Shown here: in pieces, positions 14,748 to 15,471 of the stretch
Layout of the letters: every line of letters begins with the position of its first letter
Position numbering within the stretch: the stretch's first letter is position 1
Assembly: GCA_031275595.1 (NCBI GenBank)
Contig: JAISOO010000011.1
Location: 1-15,471, forward strand
Direction of reading: 5' to 3'
From: Spirochaetaceae bacterium
GTDB taxonomy: Bacteria > Spirochaetota > Spirochaetia > Treponematales > Breznakiellaceae
DNA: 15,471 nucleotides
The notes under the pieces: model-generated
Told to the model about the DNA's origin: nothing
What the model saw: only the letters and a program-made list of their open reading frames with translations
Databases searched by the model: none
Translations under genes and position numbers: made by a program

Positions 14748-14800
14748 TTTAAAGGGAATTGCCGGAAATTCCGCCGGAATTTGCCGCGGTTCCCTTTAAA
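14748..14800 (+). terminator. Large hairpin at the end of the biotin operon
   Basis: A perfect 11-bp outer stem TTTAAAGGGAA (14748-14758) with TTCCCTTTAAA (14790-14800), enclosing a second stem CGGAAATTCC / GGAATTTGCCG around a GCC loop. It starts 18 bases after the bioN stop. There is no long T tract, so it may be a processing or stabilising structure rather than a classical terminator. It is not one of the 119-bp elements. Confidence 0.55.
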
Positions 14801-14830
14801 TATTCCCGTCAAACTACCGCATTTTGAAAT

Positions 14831-14949
14831 GCGGCTGTTCCAAAACTTCAGTTTTTGGAACAGTTTCCTTAGATTTAGTAGAAAAACCGGGCTTCTGACC
14901 GGTTTTTCCAGGAGCTTGTCTAAAACCAACCGGGTTTTGGAACAAGCTC
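14831..14949 (+). mobile_element. 119-bp three-hairpin MITE-like element, variant arms, flanked by AAAT
   Basis: Same length and order as the other full copies but with altered stems. A is CTGTTCCAAAAC (14835-14846) with GTTTTTGGAACAG. B is GAAAAACCGG (14881-14890) with CCGGTTTTTC (14899-14908), where both arms change relative to GCGG/CCGC of other copies. C is GAGCTTGTCTAAAAC (14912-14926) with GTTTTGGAACAAGCTC (14934-14949). AAAT is present at both edges (14827-14830 and 14950-14953). Confidence 0.85.
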
Positions 14950-15333
14950 AAATCTCTTTCATTAAAAAAATCAATAGTGGCTTGATCAATCTGATAGAGC
15001 GCATTAAAATAACATAATAAGGTTGTTTTAAAATCCAATAGGATTGTCAACCTATATAAACATGAAGCAGTCAGCGTTTCATGGGAATTTATTTGACAGG
15101 AAAAAGCAGGATGGTTGAATTCGGGGCTTAATCGCTTTGCTTAAAGCCGATTTTTAAAATAGCCGAGTTTAAAACCGGTGCAAGTGAGCTGGTTTCAAAA
15201 TCAGTTGTTTTGTTACCGGCGCTTGCGGCTTCTCAAGCGGAAGTCTTGGGAAACTGTATTTTTCAAGGTTGCGCTTCTGAAGTCATGGTCCCCCGGATCA
15301 TGATTTTGGAGGCGCCACAAAATAATATTAGTT
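14950..15333. other. Gene-free stretch between two hairpin elements
   Basis: I find no convincing coding region on either strand. The longest minus-strand frame (from a TTG at 15050) runs into the hairpin element and has no ribosome binding site or family character. A promoter-like pair TTGATC (14982-14987), 17 bases, TAAAAT (15005-15010) points to the right but no ORF follows. The palindromic CATGAA...TTCATG (15061-15083) and a hairpin-like stretch at 15098-15146 are the only other structures. Confidence 0.5.
15098..15146 (+). repeat. Second copy of the pre-bioY hairpin sequence
   Basis: This stretch aligns with 12643-12690 over its whole length. Shared blocks are AGGAAAAAGC at the left, then a TT-AA core, CGGG and GGCTTAA, and CGCTTT then TAAAG at the right. 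Divergence is substantial. It may be a relic of hairpin B of the mobile elements or a separate small repeat family. Confidence 0.4.
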
Positions 15334-15471
15334 GAAGCTGTTCCAAAACTTCAGTTTTGGAACAGCTTCTTACCCTTGGAGAAAATTGCATAAGCCGTAA
15401 ATGCTTACCTTATAAGAAATTAGCAATTTTCTCCCAAAGCCTGTTCTAAAACCAACCGGGTTTTGGAACAG
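15334..15471 (+). mobile_element. Three-hairpin element, longer variant, cut by the window edge
   Basis: Hairpin A is a perfect 16-bp stem: GAAGCTGTTCCAAAAC (15334-15349), loop TTCA, partner 15354-15369. Hairpin B has wholly different sequence but the same position: GGAGAAAATTGC (15378-15389) with GCAATTTTCTCC (15423-15434), around a 33-base loop. Hairpin C begins CTGTTCTAAAAC and keeps the CAACCGG loop; its last bases lie past the window. The left flank is AGTT (15330-15333), so the right flank should also read AGTT. Confidence 0.75.

Noticed and set aside
14814..15050. 78-aa frame on the minus strand beginning at a TTG
   Set aside because: More than half of it is read from the hairpin element, there is no ribosome binding site, and the N-terminal part has no recognised family.
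10591..15471. Hairpin elements as integron attC sites or a CRISPR array
   Set aside because: They do not separate promoterless cassettes of one orientation, lack the paired RYYYAAC/GTTRRRY core layout at their ends and no integrase is present. Spacing is far too large and irregular for CRISPR.

Overview
The window is about 15.5 kb of moderately GC-rich bacterial chromosome with short intergenic gaps. Gene content (a SurE/TPR/NHL-repeat cell-envelope cluster, an ECF-type biotin uptake operon, many small intergenic hairpins) fits a host-associated anaerobe. My best guess is a gut spirochaete of the Treponema type, but no rRNA or marker gene here proves this.

Layout from left to right. (1) Positions 1-1038, minus strand: the N-terminal 346 residues of a large protein with the archaeo-eukaryotic primase domain of TOTE-type conflict systems; the rest lies off the left edge. 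(2) 1277-1411: a 44-residue single-span membrane protein. (3) 1622-2728: an LDH2/YiaK-family NAD(P)-dependent oxidoreductase, whose leader holds a terminator-like hairpin and a competing upstream hairpin. (4) 2872-4356: glycerol kinase. (5) 4439-5335, minus: an EamA-type (DMT superfamily) permease. (6) 10425 down to 5597, minus: a tightly packed operon of galactokinase-like GHMP kinase, SurE nucleotidase, TPR protein and a secreted TPR/NHL-propeller/VWA-like protein. (7) 10740-11357, minus: an iron-sulfur flavoprotein with a compact cysteine motif. (8) 11586-14729, plus: birA-bioY-bioM-bioN, a biotin ligase/repressor followed by a complete ECF biotin transporter. A BirA-type operator (CGTTAACC-N13-GGTTAACG) lies on the predicted promoter and start codon of birA, so the operon looks autoregulated by biotin. 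(9) 14730-15471: a gene-free stretch filled with palindromes.

The least ordinary signal is a family of intergenic elements running through the whole window. Four copies (5452-5570, 10591-10709, 11415-11533, 14831-14949) are each exactly 119 bp. Each is built from three consecutive hairpins (A, B, C) and is flanked by a different perfect 4-bp direct repeat (TATT, TACA, GAGA, AAAT), as expected for target-site duplications. A fifth, longer copy starts at 15334 and runs off the right edge. Shortened relatives lie at 2792-2834 (flanked by ATGT), at 12589-12633 and, degenerately, at 1481-1556. Stem sequences differ between copies while pairing is retained, including swaps on both arms, and every copy has the same orientation on the plus strand whatever the strand of neighbouring genes. 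This looks like a MITE-like non-autonomous mobile element whose folded form is under selection. One shortened copy supplies the stop codon of birA.
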